Shown here piece after piece: positions 7,220-15,205 of a DNA stretch of 19,412 nt (its first letter is position 1; each line of letters starts with the position of its first letter). The stretch is from JAPYTY01 sp036338435 (lineage in GTDB: Bacteria; Acidobacteriota; UBA6911; RPQK01; JADFOI01). The translations under genes were made by a program, and so were the position numbers. The stretch covers positions 1 through 19,412 of the forward strand of contig JAYZCG010000042.1 of NCBI GenBank assembly GCA_036338435.1, written 5' to 3'. The notes beneath the pieces are model-generated. The model did no database searches and was not told where the DNA came from. It saw nothing but the letters and a program-made list of their open reading frames with translations.

Positions 7220-8263
7220 CTAGTCCAACTGCAACAAGTCTCCCATGGCGCTGGAGGTGGAGGTGGATTTTGGCAAACCATCCTGCTTAAAAGCCTGCAT
7301 AGTTTGGGGAGCGCGCCACCAATCTGCTATGGAAGCATGGTGAACACAAGAAATAGTACACGTTGGTGCGCACGATTTTTCGGTCAAATATTCACGTTTG
7401 ATGTCTTCCAAATCATATTCCTCTATCGGAATGCCAGGATATCCCCTCTGCTGAGAGCAGTAGTGCACCAATCCATCTTCACACACGTACAAATAACGCC
7501 CCCCTGCACGACACCGCCACCCGTTGGGCTTACCATTGACCAAATTGTCCTGAAAATACTTGTTAACCCGAGCATAACTTTTTTTCCCAAGTCTCCTCAA
7601 TTCAAAAAAGGCTTCTCTTTCAGGCCCACTCAGAGGTTTTAAAGCCCCTTTCCCATCATGTATCAAACCCACAGTACAGGTGAAACCTAATTCAACCGCC
7701 CTGTGCCCAATCTCCAGAGCATCCTCTGGATTGCTAACTCCCGATCCTAACACGGAATTAATATTGATCTTGAAGTCAGCCCACTTGGCCAAATAGAGAA
7801 GCTTTTTGTCCAACACTTTCAGGCTTTTCTTAGAGGTTTCATCGGGGTTAACATTGTCTATACTGATCTGTAAATGTTCCAGCCCCGAGTCATTGAGGGA
7901 GCGAATGCGCCCGCGGGAAAGTAAGTAGCCGTTGGTAATTAACCCCGCAATCATATTTCGCCGGCGTATTTGAGTAATGATACGCTCCAGTTCAGAATGC
8001 ATAAGGGGCTCACCGCCGCTAATAGTAACGATCGATGTATTTAATTCCGCTAGCCGATCAACCCGCGCATTCATCGTCTCAGTGGAAACCGGCTCGGAAT
8101 GATCATCAAACTCATTACAATAAGTACATGACAGATTACACCGACGCATGGGAATGATATGTGCCAACATGGGGTGGTGTTGTGACAAAAGAGTTTTTGC
8201 CACCATCTTCCACTCGCGAAGCGTGGTGTGAAATCTTTTCCAGCTACGCATGGGGTACATCAT
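7220..8263 (-). CDS. radical SAM protein with SPASM-like C-terminus
   Basis: Protein of 347 aa from the ATG at 8263; a second ATG at 8260 and a GTG at 8272 are alternatives. The S-adenosylmethionine 4Fe-4S motif is C42-x3-C46-x2-C49 (RRCNLSCTYCNEFDD). GGEP (83-86) and ITNGYLL follow in the usual TIM-barrel order. The C-terminal part has C251, C261, C269, C298, C302 and C306 (YVCEDGLVHYC, then CAPTCTISC), a spacing typical of SPASM-type auxiliary Fe-S clusters, found in peptide-modifying and MoaA/PqqE-like enzymes. The substrate is unknown and I found no obvious precursor peptide nearby. It is not MoaA by its C-terminus. It precedes the MOSC gene and has a strong promoter upstream. Confidence 0.88.
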   Translation of the reverse strand: MMYPMRSWKRFHTTLREWKMVAKTLLSQHHPMLAHIIPMRRCNLSCTYCNEFDDHSEPVSTETMNARVDRLAELNTSIVTISGGEPLMHSELERIITQIRRRNMIAGLITNGYLLSRGRIRSLNDSGLEHLQISIDNVNPDETSKKSLKVLDKKLLYLAKWADFKININSVLGSGVSNPEDALEIGHRAVELGFTCTVGLIHDGKGALKPLSGPEREAFFELRRLGKKSYARVNKYFQDNLVNGKPNGWRCRAGGRYLYVCEDGLVHYCSQQRGYPGIPIEEYDLEDIKREYLTEKSCAPTCTISCVHHASIADWWRAPQTMQAFKQDGLPKSTSTSSAMGDLLQLD

Positions 8264-8345
8264 GGAAGTCACACTTTTGACTGATTGTACAAAGTAACGT
8301 ACACGTGAGAAGGCCCTATTACACTCCTACAAAACCAGCGCGCGA

Positions 8346-8374
8346 ATAATATCAAGCAGCCCTGTCGCAGTCAA
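8346..8374 (-). promoter_or_regulatory. sigma-70-type promoter of the radical SAM gene
   Basis: On the minus strand TTGACT (8374-8369), a 17-nt spacer and TATTAT (8351-8346) form a near-consensus promoter. Transcription would start near 8339, giving a leader of about 75 nt before the ATG at 8263. No gene for a leader peptide with a good ribosome site is seen in that leader. A second -10-like TACAAT (8289-8284) lies closer to the start. Confidence 0.55.
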
Positions 8375-8424
8375 TGCAACACATCATCAAGCATCTTTTC
8401 GCCACAAAAATCTACAAGCAATCA

Positions 8425-8433
8425 TGCTATACT
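8425..8433 (+). promoter_or_regulatory. extended -10 promoter of aguBA, near-leaderless
   Basis: TGC then TATACT (8428-8433) is an extended -10 element ending 10 nt before the aguB ATG at 8444. The predicted transcript start is about 8440, a leader of about 4 nt. No Shine-Dalgarno sequence precedes aguB (CCCATCATCC). No convincing -35 box at 17 nt spacing. Confidence 0.5.
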
Positions 8434-8443
8434 CCCATCATCC

Positions 8444-9376
8444 ATGACAATAAAAAAGCCTGTAGAGGTGTACCAAAATAACACCGCTTCTCCCCCAAAC
8501 CAGGTAGTTTTAGGGCTCATTCAGATGCAGTGTGGAAACGATTCAGAAGAAAATATGAGCCGTTGCATTGCCCATATACGAACAGCAGCGTCCCAAGGAG
8601 CTCAAGTCATCTGTTTGCAGGAGCTTTCTTGCTCTCCTTACTTCTGCCAGGAAGAAGATGTCAGGTTCTTTGACTCCGCTGAATCGGTTCCCGGCCCCAC
8701 CACTGAAATTCTGGGTGAGATTGCTCACGAACTCCAGGTATTAATCGTTGCTTCTCTATTTGAAAAGAGAACCTCTGGAATTTACCACAACTGTGCGGTC
8801 ATCATTGATATGGCAGGCAAGGTGGTAAGCAAATATCGAAAAATGCATATTCCCGATGATCCCTATTACCATGAAAAATTTTATTTCACGCCTGGCGACC
8901 TAGGATTTCAAAGCCACTCGACCCCTTATGGAACACTCGGGGTCTTGGTCTGTTGGGATCAGTGGTTTCCAGAAGCGGCTAGGTTAACGGCTCTACAGGG
9001 AGCACAAATCATCCTATACCCTACGGCAATTGGCTTTCTGGAGGGTGTGTCAAAAACAGAAAACAAAACCCAGCACTCTGCCTGGGAGACGGTTCAACGA
9101 AGCCACGCTATTACCAACGGTGTCTTTGTCGCCGCCGTGAACCGAGTGGGCCAAGAAGGGAACTTGACCTTCTGGGGACAGTCCTTTGTATGCGACCCAT
9201 TTGGAAACATTCTGGCCAAAGCTTCGGCCGAAGATGAAGAGATTTTGGTGGTGAAGTGCAATCTAGAACGAATCGAGAAGATACGTCGGGACTGGCCGTT
9301 CTGGAGAGACCGTCGCATTGAGGCCTATCAAGGTCTCGATCTCCGATTTGTCGATGAAGTCTCGGATGATGAATAG
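8444..9376 (+). CDS. aguB: N-carbamoylputrescine amidase
   Basis: Nitrilase-superfamily enzyme of 310 aa. It hydrolyses N-carbamoylputrescine to putrescine, CO2 and ammonia, the last step of the agmatine route to polyamines. The Glu-Lys-Cys triad is E60 (CLQELSCSPYFCQ), K133 (YRKMHIPDDP) and C170 (GVLVCWDQWFPEAAR). HIPDDPYYHEKFYFTPGD and the closing RRDWPFWRDRR are characteristic of this subfamily. The protein begins about 10-15 residues earlier than short homologues, but no better start is visible. It overlaps the following aguA by 11 nt, so the two are surely one transcript and likely translationally coupled. No arginine decarboxylase gene lies in the window, so agmatine must be made elsewhere. 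Confidence 0.95.
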   Translation: MTIKKPVEVYQNNTASPPNQVVLGLIQMQCGNDSEENMSRCIAHIRTAASQGAQVICLQELSCSPYFCQEEDVRFFDSAESVPGPTTEILGEIAHELQVLIVASLFEKRTSGIYHNCAVIIDMAGKVVSKYRKMHIPDDPYYHEKFYFTPGDLGFQSHSTPYGTLGVLVCWDQWFPEAARLTALQGAQIILYPTAIGFLEGVSKTENKTQHSAWETVQRSHAITNGVFVAAVNRVGQEGNLTFWGQSFVCDPFGNILAKASAEDEEILVVKCNLERIEKIRRDWPFWRDRRIEAYQGLDLRFVDEVSDDE

Positions 9377-10445
9377 TTGTTCAAATCCACGTTCACCTGT
9401 TCCTGCTTCGTTGGGTTATCAAATGCCACCAGAATGGTATCCCCACGAGTCAACTTGGCTAGCATGGCCAAAAAATTCTCGCACGTGGCCTCATCATCAG
9501 ATACTACAGGTGCAGGAAGTCTACCTATACCTCATAGAACTTCTGTCGCCACATGAACGAGTAAATCTATTGATCGATGATGATGAAACGGAGATGCATA
9601 TCCGTGAACGCCTTGGTGCCACGGATGTATCCTCCGATCAGATCGTGTTCTATCAAATCAAGACAGCAGATTCTTGGATCCGTGACTACGGACCCAATTT
9701 TCTTATACGCAAGGTCGAGAGCAAAATAGAGCAAGCTTTTAACCATTGGCAATTCAATGCGTGGGGCAACAAATATGAAGACCTTAAAAATGACGCTCAC
9801 ATTCCACGTCACCTTGAGACAATTCTAGCAATGCCCTGCTTCAATCCCCCTGTAGTTTTAGAAGGAGGAGCCATCGAGGTCAATGGAAAGGGTGTCGGTA
9901 TCAGTACAAGCTGTTGTTTGCTGAACCAAAATCGCAATCCATCCCACTCAAAGTCCGAGATGGTCCAATACTTAAAAGACTACTTGGGCCTCCGTAAGAT
10001 CTTGTGGCTTCACCGTGGCCTTGTAGGCGATGACACAGATGGGCACGTAGACAATCTGGCTCGCTTCGTGAACTCTCAGACCATTGTGTGTTCACTTGAG
10101 GAAGATCCGACTGACGACAACTACGAAGCACTCCTAGAAAACTATCAGTATCTACAGACATTCCGAGATGAGCAGGAAAATCCATTTCAAATAATCCCCT
10201 TGCCCATGCCCGCCCCTATTGAAGGAGCTCAGAGGAGGCTTCCGGCAAGCTACCTAAACTTCTACATTGCCAATCAGTTAGTACTCCTTCCTACTTTTGA
10301 CGACAAACAGGATGCCTGGGTAACTGACACGCTCCAGAGACTCTTCCCAAATCGGCAGGTTGTGGGAGTCGACTCGAGGAACCTCGTCTGGGGTCACGGT
10401 GCCTTGCACTGTCTCACCCTACAGCAACCAACAAGTATTGCGTGA
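9366..10445 (+). CDS. aguA: agmatine deiminase
   Basis: Protein of 359 aa that converts agmatine to N-carbamoylputrescine and ammonia, feeding the neighbouring AguB. Family features in order: MPPEWYPHESTWLAWP (20-35), WIRDYGP (104-110, with D107), LEGGAIEVNG (165-174), GDDTDGHVDNLARF (221-234, with the catalytic His227) and the nucleophile C349 in GHGALHCLTLQQP. The usual GGGNIHC is here GHGALHC, a variant rather than a lesion. The start lies inside aguB; ATG codons at 9366 and 9369 are in tandem, and I cannot choose firmly between them. No strong Shine-Dalgarno is seen, consistent with coupling to aguB translation. Convergent with the small helical protein gene, 71 nt apart. Confidence 0.95.
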   Translation: MMNSCSNPRSPVPASLGYQMPPEWYPHESTWLAWPKNSRTWPHHQILQVQEVYLYLIELLSPHERVNLLIDDDETEMHIRERLGATDVSSDQIVFYQIKTADSWIRDYGPNFLIRKVESKIEQAFNHWQFNAWGNKYEDLKNDAHIPRHLETILAMPCFNPPVVLEGGAIEVNGKGVGISTSCCLLNQNRNPSHSKSEMVQYLKDYLGLRKILWLHRGLVGDDTDGHVDNLARFVNSQTIVCSLEEDPTDDNYEALLENYQYLQTFRDEQENPFQIIPLPMPAPIEGAQRRLPASYLNFYIANQLVLLPTFDDKQDAWVTDTLQRLFPNRQVVGVDSRNLVWGHGALHCLTLQQPTSIA

Positions 10446-10516
10446 TATCTTCTCGCTCTTATGGTTTTTCTGTCCACCAGAATGGCCAAAACATTCCCAT
10501 CCAGTCCGATGGAAAT

Positions 10517-10819
10517 TTATGAGTTGTCAGGTTCCCGAATACCTTTGATTTCCTTCTCCATCTTTCGATACAACCGCTGTTTTTCATCCACTAAGCGCCG
10601 GTTCAACTTCTCCACTTCATCAAAAGCACCAGAAGCAACTGCCTCCTGAATACGTGATTGGGTGCTGATTTCCTCTTCAGCGATGCGTGCTTGGTAGTTG
10701 TTTCGAGTCTGGGCGATAATATCCCTCTGTTCCTTACTGAGCTTAACCACGGCCATGTCTTCCTGACCATCGAGCTTCTCTAAGGCAAGTTCCAAAGCAG
10801 ATTTCAGCTTGTCAGACAT
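10517..10819 (-). CDS. small helical (coiled-coil) protein, unknown function
   Basis: Hypothetical 100-aa protein with no recognisable family. It is strongly charged and almost wholly helix-forming, with two stretches (about 25-60 and 65-95) whose heptad-like pattern suggests a helical hairpin or coiled coil (for example FDEVEKLNRRLVDEKQRLYRK). No signal or membrane segment, so probably cytoplasmic. It lies 83 nt downstream of ilvB on the same strand and could be co-transcribed. It is not an IlvN-type regulatory subunit: there is no ACT-domain beta pattern. The ATG at 10819 has no Shine-Dalgarno; a -10-like GATAAT lies just 5 nt upstream. Confidence 0.7.
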   Translation of the reverse strand: MSDKLKSALELALEKLDGQEDMAVVKLSKEQRDIIAQTRNNYQARIAEEEISTQSRIQEAVASGAFDEVEKLNRRLVDEKQRLYRKMEKEIKGIREPDNS

Positions 10820-10902
10820 TTTGTATTATCAAAAACAGTAACATGAGGATAAGGGTGGAAAACTCATCCCCACCGAACTTCGCTCTTCATGAACCAATCG
10901 TC

Positions 10903-12633
10903 CTAATCCTCGTATATTATGTCCCCGAAAGTTTGTCCAGTAGGAATGAAAGGTAATACGTGCTCCGTATAGGGCACCACCACATCAAGGACATAGGGCT
11001 TATCCGAGGCAAGCATCACATCCAGAGCTTCGGACACCTCATCCTTGCGACTAACTCGGCGGGCTTCCACACCAAATCCCTCGGCTATCGAGACAAAATC
11101 TGGGTAAATGGACTCTGGATCACGTGGATTGCCAATGTAGGTATGGGCTCGATTACCAGAGTAGAAACGATCTTCCCACTGCACCACCATACCAAGATGC
11201 TGATTGTTGATGATTACCGCCTTGACAGGAATCCTCTCAACATGAGCAGTAGCCAACTCTTGAATATTCATCAGGAAACTACCGTCCCCATCGATATCAA
11301 TGACCTGCCAATCTGGACATCCTAACTTGGCCCCCAAAGCAGCCGGGTAACCAAATCCCATGGCCCCTAACCCTGCAGATGTCAAGAGGGTTCGAGGATA
11401 CAAGAATTTACAATACTGGGCAGCCCACATTTGATGCTGTCCAACGCCCGTTGTAATGATAGCCTTACCTTTTGTCTTTTCGGAAATTTGTTGCAAAACA
11501 TATTGGGGCATGATCTCTTGCCCTTCACTCTTGTAGTGATAAGGCTTCTGCTGCTTGACATTTTCTAATTCCTTAACCCATCCAGAGTAATCCGTTGAGC
11601 CCAAATTCATCTTGTTAAGCGCCTGCAAAACATATCTGATATCGCTATTGACGGGTATATGGGCCTCCTTGATCTTATTGATCTCGGAAGCATCGATGTC
11701 CACGTGGACTATTTTGCCGTGTTTCGCAAACTCCTCAACCTTCCCAGTTACCCGATCGTCAAAACGGACACCAAAAGCCAACAGGAGATCTGCATGGTTA
11801 ACAGCGTAGTTAGCATAAAACGCTCCGTGCATACCCAGCATGTCAAAACAAAGAGAATGATTGGAAGGAAATACCCCAAGTCCCAAAACCGTCATCACCA
11901 CCGGAATTCCAGTTTTGTCAACAAACTCAAGCAATTCCTGGGAGGCATTGGCGCAAATCGTTCCGTTGCCGGCGTATATGATTGGCTTCTGCGAAGCACG
12001 AATAGATGCGGCTATCTCATCAAGTTCGCTTTTCTGTGCTTTCACATCGGGACAATAACTTAGCATGTCAACCTCAGAAGGCCATGTAGGCACATACTCA
12101 GATTGTTGTATATTCTTAGGAATGTCGACCAAAACAGGGCCTGGGCGACCTGTAGAAGCTAGACAAAAAGCCTCCTTGATGATTCTGGGAATATCCTCAC
12201 CCTTTTGCACTAGATAGTTATGCTTGGTAATGGGTCGACTGATACCCACCACATCCGTTTCCTGGAAGGCATCCTTCCCGATCATCAACTCGGGCACCTG
12301 CCCGGTGATAGCCACAATAGGAACGGAATCCATCTTAGCATCAGCGATTCCAGTGATTAGGTTAGTTGCACCAGGTCCAGAAGTAGCAAGCGCTACCCCC
12401 ACCTTGCCGGTAGCCTTAGCATATCCTTCAGCTGCAAAGATGGCTCCCTGCTCGTGTCGGGGAAGAATTACACGAATTTTTCTATCTGAACCCACCCGAG
12501 TCAAGGACTGATGGATTTCCATGGAAGCTCCCCCTGGGTATCCAAAAATTACTTCCACCCCTTCCCGCACAAGCGCCTCCACGGCAATATCGGAACCCTT
12601 ACGAGCTTTTTCAGTCACAACATCCTGTGGCAT
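10903..12633 (-). CDS. ilvB: acetolactate synthase, large (catalytic) subunit
   Basis: Protein of 576 aa, full length. It makes 2-acetolactate or 2-aceto-2-hydroxybutyrate from pyruvate, the first shared step of valine, leucine and isoleucine synthesis, using thiamine diphosphate, Mg2+ and FAD. The N-terminal TPP domain has GYPGGASMEIHQ (31-42) and the catalytic E61 (PRHEQGA). The central FAD domain spans about 190-350. The C-terminal TPP domain has GDGSFLMNIQEL (449-460) and W486 (MVVQWEDRFY). The biosynthetic form is supported by RFDDRVTGK (290-298) and the C-terminal IPTGQTFGDI. No small subunit (ilvN), ilvC or ilvD follows, which is unusual as these are often adjacent. The ATG at 12633 has GAGGGA 8 nt upstream. 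Confidence 0.95.
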   Translation of the reverse strand: MPQDVVTEKARKGSDIAVEALVREGVEVIFGYPGGASMEIHQSLTRVGSDRKIRVILPRHEQGAIFAAEGYAKATGKVGVALATSGPGATNLITGIADAKMDSVPIVAITGQVPELMIGKDAFQETDVVGISRPITKHNYLVQKGEDIPRIIKEAFCLASTGRPGPVLVDIPKNIQQSEYVPTWPSEVDMLSYCPDVKAQKSELDEIAASIRASQKPIIYAGNGTICANASQELLEFVDKTGIPVVMTVLGLGVFPSNHSLCFDMLGMHGAFYANYAVNHADLLLAFGVRFDDRVTGKVEEFAKHGKIVHVDIDASEINKIKEAHIPVNSDIRYVLQALNKMNLGSTDYSGWVKELENVKQQKPYHYKSEGQEIMPQYVLQQISEKTKGKAIITTGVGQHQMWAAQYCKFLYPRTLLTSAGLGAMGFGYPAALGAKLGCPDWQVIDIDGDGSFLMNIQELATAHVERIPVKAVIINNQHLGMVVQWEDRFYSGNRAHTYIGNPRDPESIYPDFVSIAEGFGVEARRVSRKDEVSEALDVMLASDKPYVLDVVVPYTEHVLPFIPTGQTFGDIIYED

Positions 12634-12673
12634 AAGATATGTCCCTCGTTTCCTAATTCGTAGGCAGCTAGCG

Positions 12674-12703
12674 ATTCTAGCTTGTGCAGGCCCTATAAAT
12701 CAA
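12674..12703 (-). promoter_or_regulatory. probable promoter of ilvB
   Basis: On the minus strand TTGATT (12703-12698), an 18-nt spacer and TAGAAT (12679-12674) predict transcription from about 12667 and a leader of about 34 nt containing the GAGGGA ribosome site. The leader is too short for a classical branched-chain amino acid attenuator, and no leader peptide is seen. Confidence 0.45.
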
Positions 12704-12770
12704 CCGGCTCACTATTGTACGACCAACGCGCTTTGTTTTTGGCATACATGTTCTAAGCACTGACACAATC

Positions 12771-12799
12771 TTGTTGTACAACGACTCCCAAAGTAGGTT
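12771..12799 (+). promoter_or_regulatory. possible promoter of murB-murA
   Basis: TTGTTG (12771-12776), 17 nt, TAGGTT (12794-12799). This is a weak match, but the spacing is right and the predicted transcript would include the short ORF at 12849. A perfect 10-bp palindrome, GTTGTACAAC (12773-12782), overlaps the -35 box and could be an operator. A competing TGC-TAATCT element (12866-12874) lies right against the murB start. Confidence 0.25.
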
Positions 12800-12848
12800 C
12801 AGCCATGGGGAGCTTTTGAGAACCAAAGGTAGACGCTCGGAGGACTCG

Positions 12849-12887
12849 ATGAAAAAGCACAGCTATGCTAATCTTCACCTATGCTAA
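12849..12887 (+). CDS. possible 12-codon leader ORF overlapping murB start
   Basis: GGAGGA (12839-12844), the best Shine-Dalgarno match in the window, sits 4 nt before ATG at 12849. It opens MKKHSYANLHLC, which stops at TAA (12885-12887). The ORF runs in another frame across the murB ATG (12881). murB itself has no Shine-Dalgarno and cannot start upstream, because an in-frame TAA occurs at 12869. This layout fits translational coupling by termination and re-initiation. The peptide is not enriched in any amino acid that would suggest attenuation. Confidence 0.35.
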   Translation: MKKHSYANLHLC

Positions 12888-13825
12888 CGTCGGCAGGCCA
12901 ACCTCCAGCCATCCAGCTACAACGCAATGTGTCGCTATCATCCTTGAGTACATTGAAAGTGGGCGGAATAGCTGAGTGGTTTACACAAGTAAACCAACTT
13001 CAGCAGTTACAACAGGCTCAGGCCTGGGCAAAACAGGAAGGACTCCCCATCTTCTACTTGGGGGATGGGAGCAATGTTCTTTTTCCAGACGGGAGCTGGC
13101 CCGGCCTAGTTATACAAAACGGCATCAAAGGGCGACAGCAAAAAAGTAGTACGGAGGTTCAACTCTGTGGAGGTGAGAATCTTCAAAATATAGTTTGCTG
13201 GCTCAATGATCTGGGATTAGCCGGCATGGAATGTCTGTACGGCATCCCAGGAACTCTTGCCGGAGCCCTAGTGGGAAATGCCGGTGCCTATGGCCAGCAA
13301 CTGAGTGATGCGGTCGTGGAAGTAAGTTTCTGGTCAGGAGACCAAATCGAGGTACTTTCTAGCTCGGAACTCGATTTTGGTTACCGTCACAGCATATTCA
13401 AAACCCATCGGGAATGGTTTATCCTGAATTGTCAAATGCGTCTGACAGAAAGCATTGAACCATTGCAAGATGTGTCAGGGGAAATTCTATCAAGGCGTTT
13501 AAAAAAATATCCGGTGGGATTGAAATGCCCTGGAAGCTTTTTCAAAAATATTTCCATTCATCAGGTCCCACAAAAGATTTTGGAAAAAATCCCAGAGGAT
13601 CTTATTATGTTCGACAAGATCCCAGCAGGAAAACTTTTAGAAGCAGTTGGGGCTAACGGGATGCGTCGAGGAGACGCCCAGTTCGCATCCTATCACGGAA
13701 ACCTTATTATCAATTTGGATAAGGCGACCAGTCAGGATATTCTCTTGTTAGCTCGTGAATATGCCGAACAAGTCTGGAACCGTTTTTCCATCCGACTTGA
13801 ACCTGAGATTTTTATTTTTGAGTAA
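12881..13825 (+). CDS. murB: UDP-N-acetylenolpyruvoylglucosamine reductase
   Basis: FAD enzyme of 314 aa that reduces UDP-GlcNAc-enolpyruvate to UDP-MurNAc with NADPH, the second committed step of peptidoglycan synthesis. The FAD domain shows TLKVGGIAEWF (24-34), LGDGSNVLFPDG (60-71) and YGIPGTLAGALVGNAGAYG (120-138). R169 in FGYRHSIFK, S219 in KCPGSFFKN and E309 in LEPEIFIFE match the catalytic Arg, Ser and Glu. The length and the YRHSIFK region fit a type II MurB. The start is fixed between an upstream in-frame stop (12869) and the conserved N-terminus. It precedes murA by 32 nt, so the two consecutive cytoplasmic steps are co-transcribed in reverse reaction order. Confidence 0.95.
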   Translation: MLTSAGQPPAIQLQRNVSLSSLSTLKVGGIAEWFTQVNQLQQLQQAQAWAKQEGLPIFYLGDGSNVLFPDGSWPGLVIQNGIKGRQQKSSTEVQLCGGENLQNIVCWLNDLGLAGMECLYGIPGTLAGALVGNAGAYGQQLSDAVVEVSFWSGDQIEVLSSSELDFGYRHSIFKTHREWFILNCQMRLTESIEPLQDVSGEILSRRLKKYPVGLKCPGSFFKNISIHQVPQKILEKIPEDLIMFDKIPAGKLLEAVGANGMRRGDAQFASYHGNLIINLDKATSQDILLLAREYAEQVWNRFSIRLEPEIFIFE

Positions 13826-13857
13826 AATAATGGTAAATCCAATTGTAGGAACAAGCG

Positions 13858-15138
13858 GTGAATAAGAAATTTACGATTACAGGCCGACAGAAACTATCGG
13901 GACAGTACCCCGTACAAGGCAGCAAGAATGCAGCTCTACCCCTACTATCGGCAGCCTTGCTTTCAAAATCCGTTGTCCGATTTCAGAATGTCCCCCGAAT
14001 CGCAGATGTGACAAGTCTTCTACAGCTGATAGAAGCTCTAGGCATAACAATGTCCTGGGAAAAGGATGATCTCTCGGTTGATACGAATAAATTTCGCGGA
14101 GGAGAACTTCCTGATGAGCTAGTAGAAAAACTGCGAGGGTCAATTCTCCTGCTAGGGGCTCTTGCCCCTCACGTGGACTCTCTATCCTGCCCTCTTCCCG
14201 GAGGATGTCCGATTGGAAGACGTTCCTTTGACATGCACTGGGAAGTATTCCGAGCTGCGGGATTCTCGGTTGTAGAGGAATCTGGAAGAGTGACACTAAC
14301 AAGGGCAAAAACTATCGAATTCCCCCAGGTGTATCTGAAGGAAAGCTCAGTAACTGCTACGGAAAATGCATTAATCCTCTTTTCTGCCTTGGGCAAAGGC
14401 CTAATCGAGAATCCAGCACGTGAGCCCCACGTTCTCACGCTAATCCAGTTTTTACGTGAACTAGGTTGCCAGATCGAACTTCATCCCCTCTACTATCGAA
14501 TACAGACTGGACCTACCAACCAAAATAACGAGTTGTCCTTTCGAATTCCGGCAGATTACATTGATGCAGGAACGATCGCCATAGCCGCAGCTGTCACGGG
14601 AGGAAAAGTTGATCTACTAGGAGTGACTCGAGAGGATTTTTTGCCAATTCAAAATATCTTTGAGCGTTTCCTTGTAAAGTTTGATAAGCCAAGTTCCGAT
14701 GTCATCCAGGTTGCAGGAGAATCGTTGTCTAATCCTCCTCAAGTCACCGCCGGGCTATGGCCTTCTTTTCCTACCGACCTTGTCAGTCTGGCTATTGTTC
14801 TAGCAACCCAAGGAAAGGGACCTTGTCTGATCCATGACTGGATGTACGAAGCCCGAATGTTCTTTATTGATAAACTCGTTCGAATGGGGGCTGCCATCAC
14901 CATGTGTGATCCGCACAGGGTGGTGGTTGAAGGCCCGACTCTGCTACATGGAATAGATCTAGAATCTCCTGACATCAGGGCCGGTATGGCTCTTGTCGTG
15001 GCCGGACTGTGCGCAGATGGCGTCACTACGATTGAACATACGGAGGTTATTCAAAGAGGTTATGCTAATGTGGCCGAGCGGCTAACCTCTATTGGCGCTC
15101 AGATAAAAGAACACAATAGCGACACGCCCAGTGCGTGA
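13858..15138 (+). CDS. murA: UDP-N-acetylglucosamine 1-carboxyvinyltransferase
   Basis: Protein of 426 aa, standard length. It transfers enolpyruvate from phosphoenolpyruvate to UDP-GlcNAc, the first committed step of peptidoglycan synthesis. The active-site set appears complete: K23 and N24 (GSKNAALPLL), R93, the nucleophile C117 in PGGCPIG (fosfomycin target), D307 (FPTDL), R333, R374 (DIRAGMAL) and R400 (QRGYANV). C117 is Cys rather than the Asp of naturally resistant forms. The sequence is rather divergent around LRGSILLLGAL and WMYEARMFF, so it may be a second-type MurA, but nothing shows loss of function. The start is GTG at 13858 with AGGA about 7-8 nt upstream. Convergent with the R3H ATPase gene. 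Confidence 0.93.
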   Translation: MNKKFTITGRQKLSGQYPVQGSKNAALPLLSAALLSKSVVRFQNVPRIADVTSLLQLIEALGITMSWEKDDLSVDTNKFRGGELPDELVEKLRGSILLLGALAPHVDSLSCPLPGGCPIGRRSFDMHWEVFRAAGFSVVEESGRVTLTRAKTIEFPQVYLKESSVTATENALILFSALGKGLIENPAREPHVLTLIQFLRELGCQIELHPLYYRIQTGPTNQNNELSFRIPADYIDAGTIAIAAAVTGGKVDLLGVTREDFLPIQNIFERFLVKFDKPSSDVIQVAGESLSNPPQVTAGLWPSFPTDLVSLAIVLATQGKGPCLIHDWMYEARMFFIDKLVRMGAAITMCDPHRVVVEGPTLLHGIDLESPDIRAGMALVVAGLCADGVTTIEHTEVIQRGYANVAERLTSIGAQIKEHNSDTPSA

Positions 15139-15177
15139 AGTCAGACAATGCCCGGCAACTCCGCCACTCTACTTCAC
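15135..15177. repeat. inverted repeat between murA and the R3H ATPase gene
   Basis: GTGAAGT (15135-15141), overlapping the murA stop, is repeated inverted as ACTTCAC (15171-15177). The arms are perfect for 7 bp with a 29-nt loop. There is no T-tract on either strand, so it is not a typical intrinsic terminator. It may mark a bidirectional end for the two convergent genes or be chance. Confidence 0.3.
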
Positions 15178-15205
15178 TTAAATATTACCTAATTAACTTA
15201 CAGGT

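Noticed and set aside
8376..8483. 36-residue ORF beginning MQHIIKHLF, overlapping the aguB start, as a radical SAM precursor peptide
   Set aside because: It is on the opposite strand to the radical SAM gene, has no ribosome site and overlaps the aguB coding region in another frame.
10820..10902. Possible terminator between ilvB and the small helical gene (GGTGG/CCACC or ATGAG/CTCAT pairings)
   Set aside because: The alternative stems are only 5 bp with long loops, and the T-run is several nt away. It is not good enough to call.
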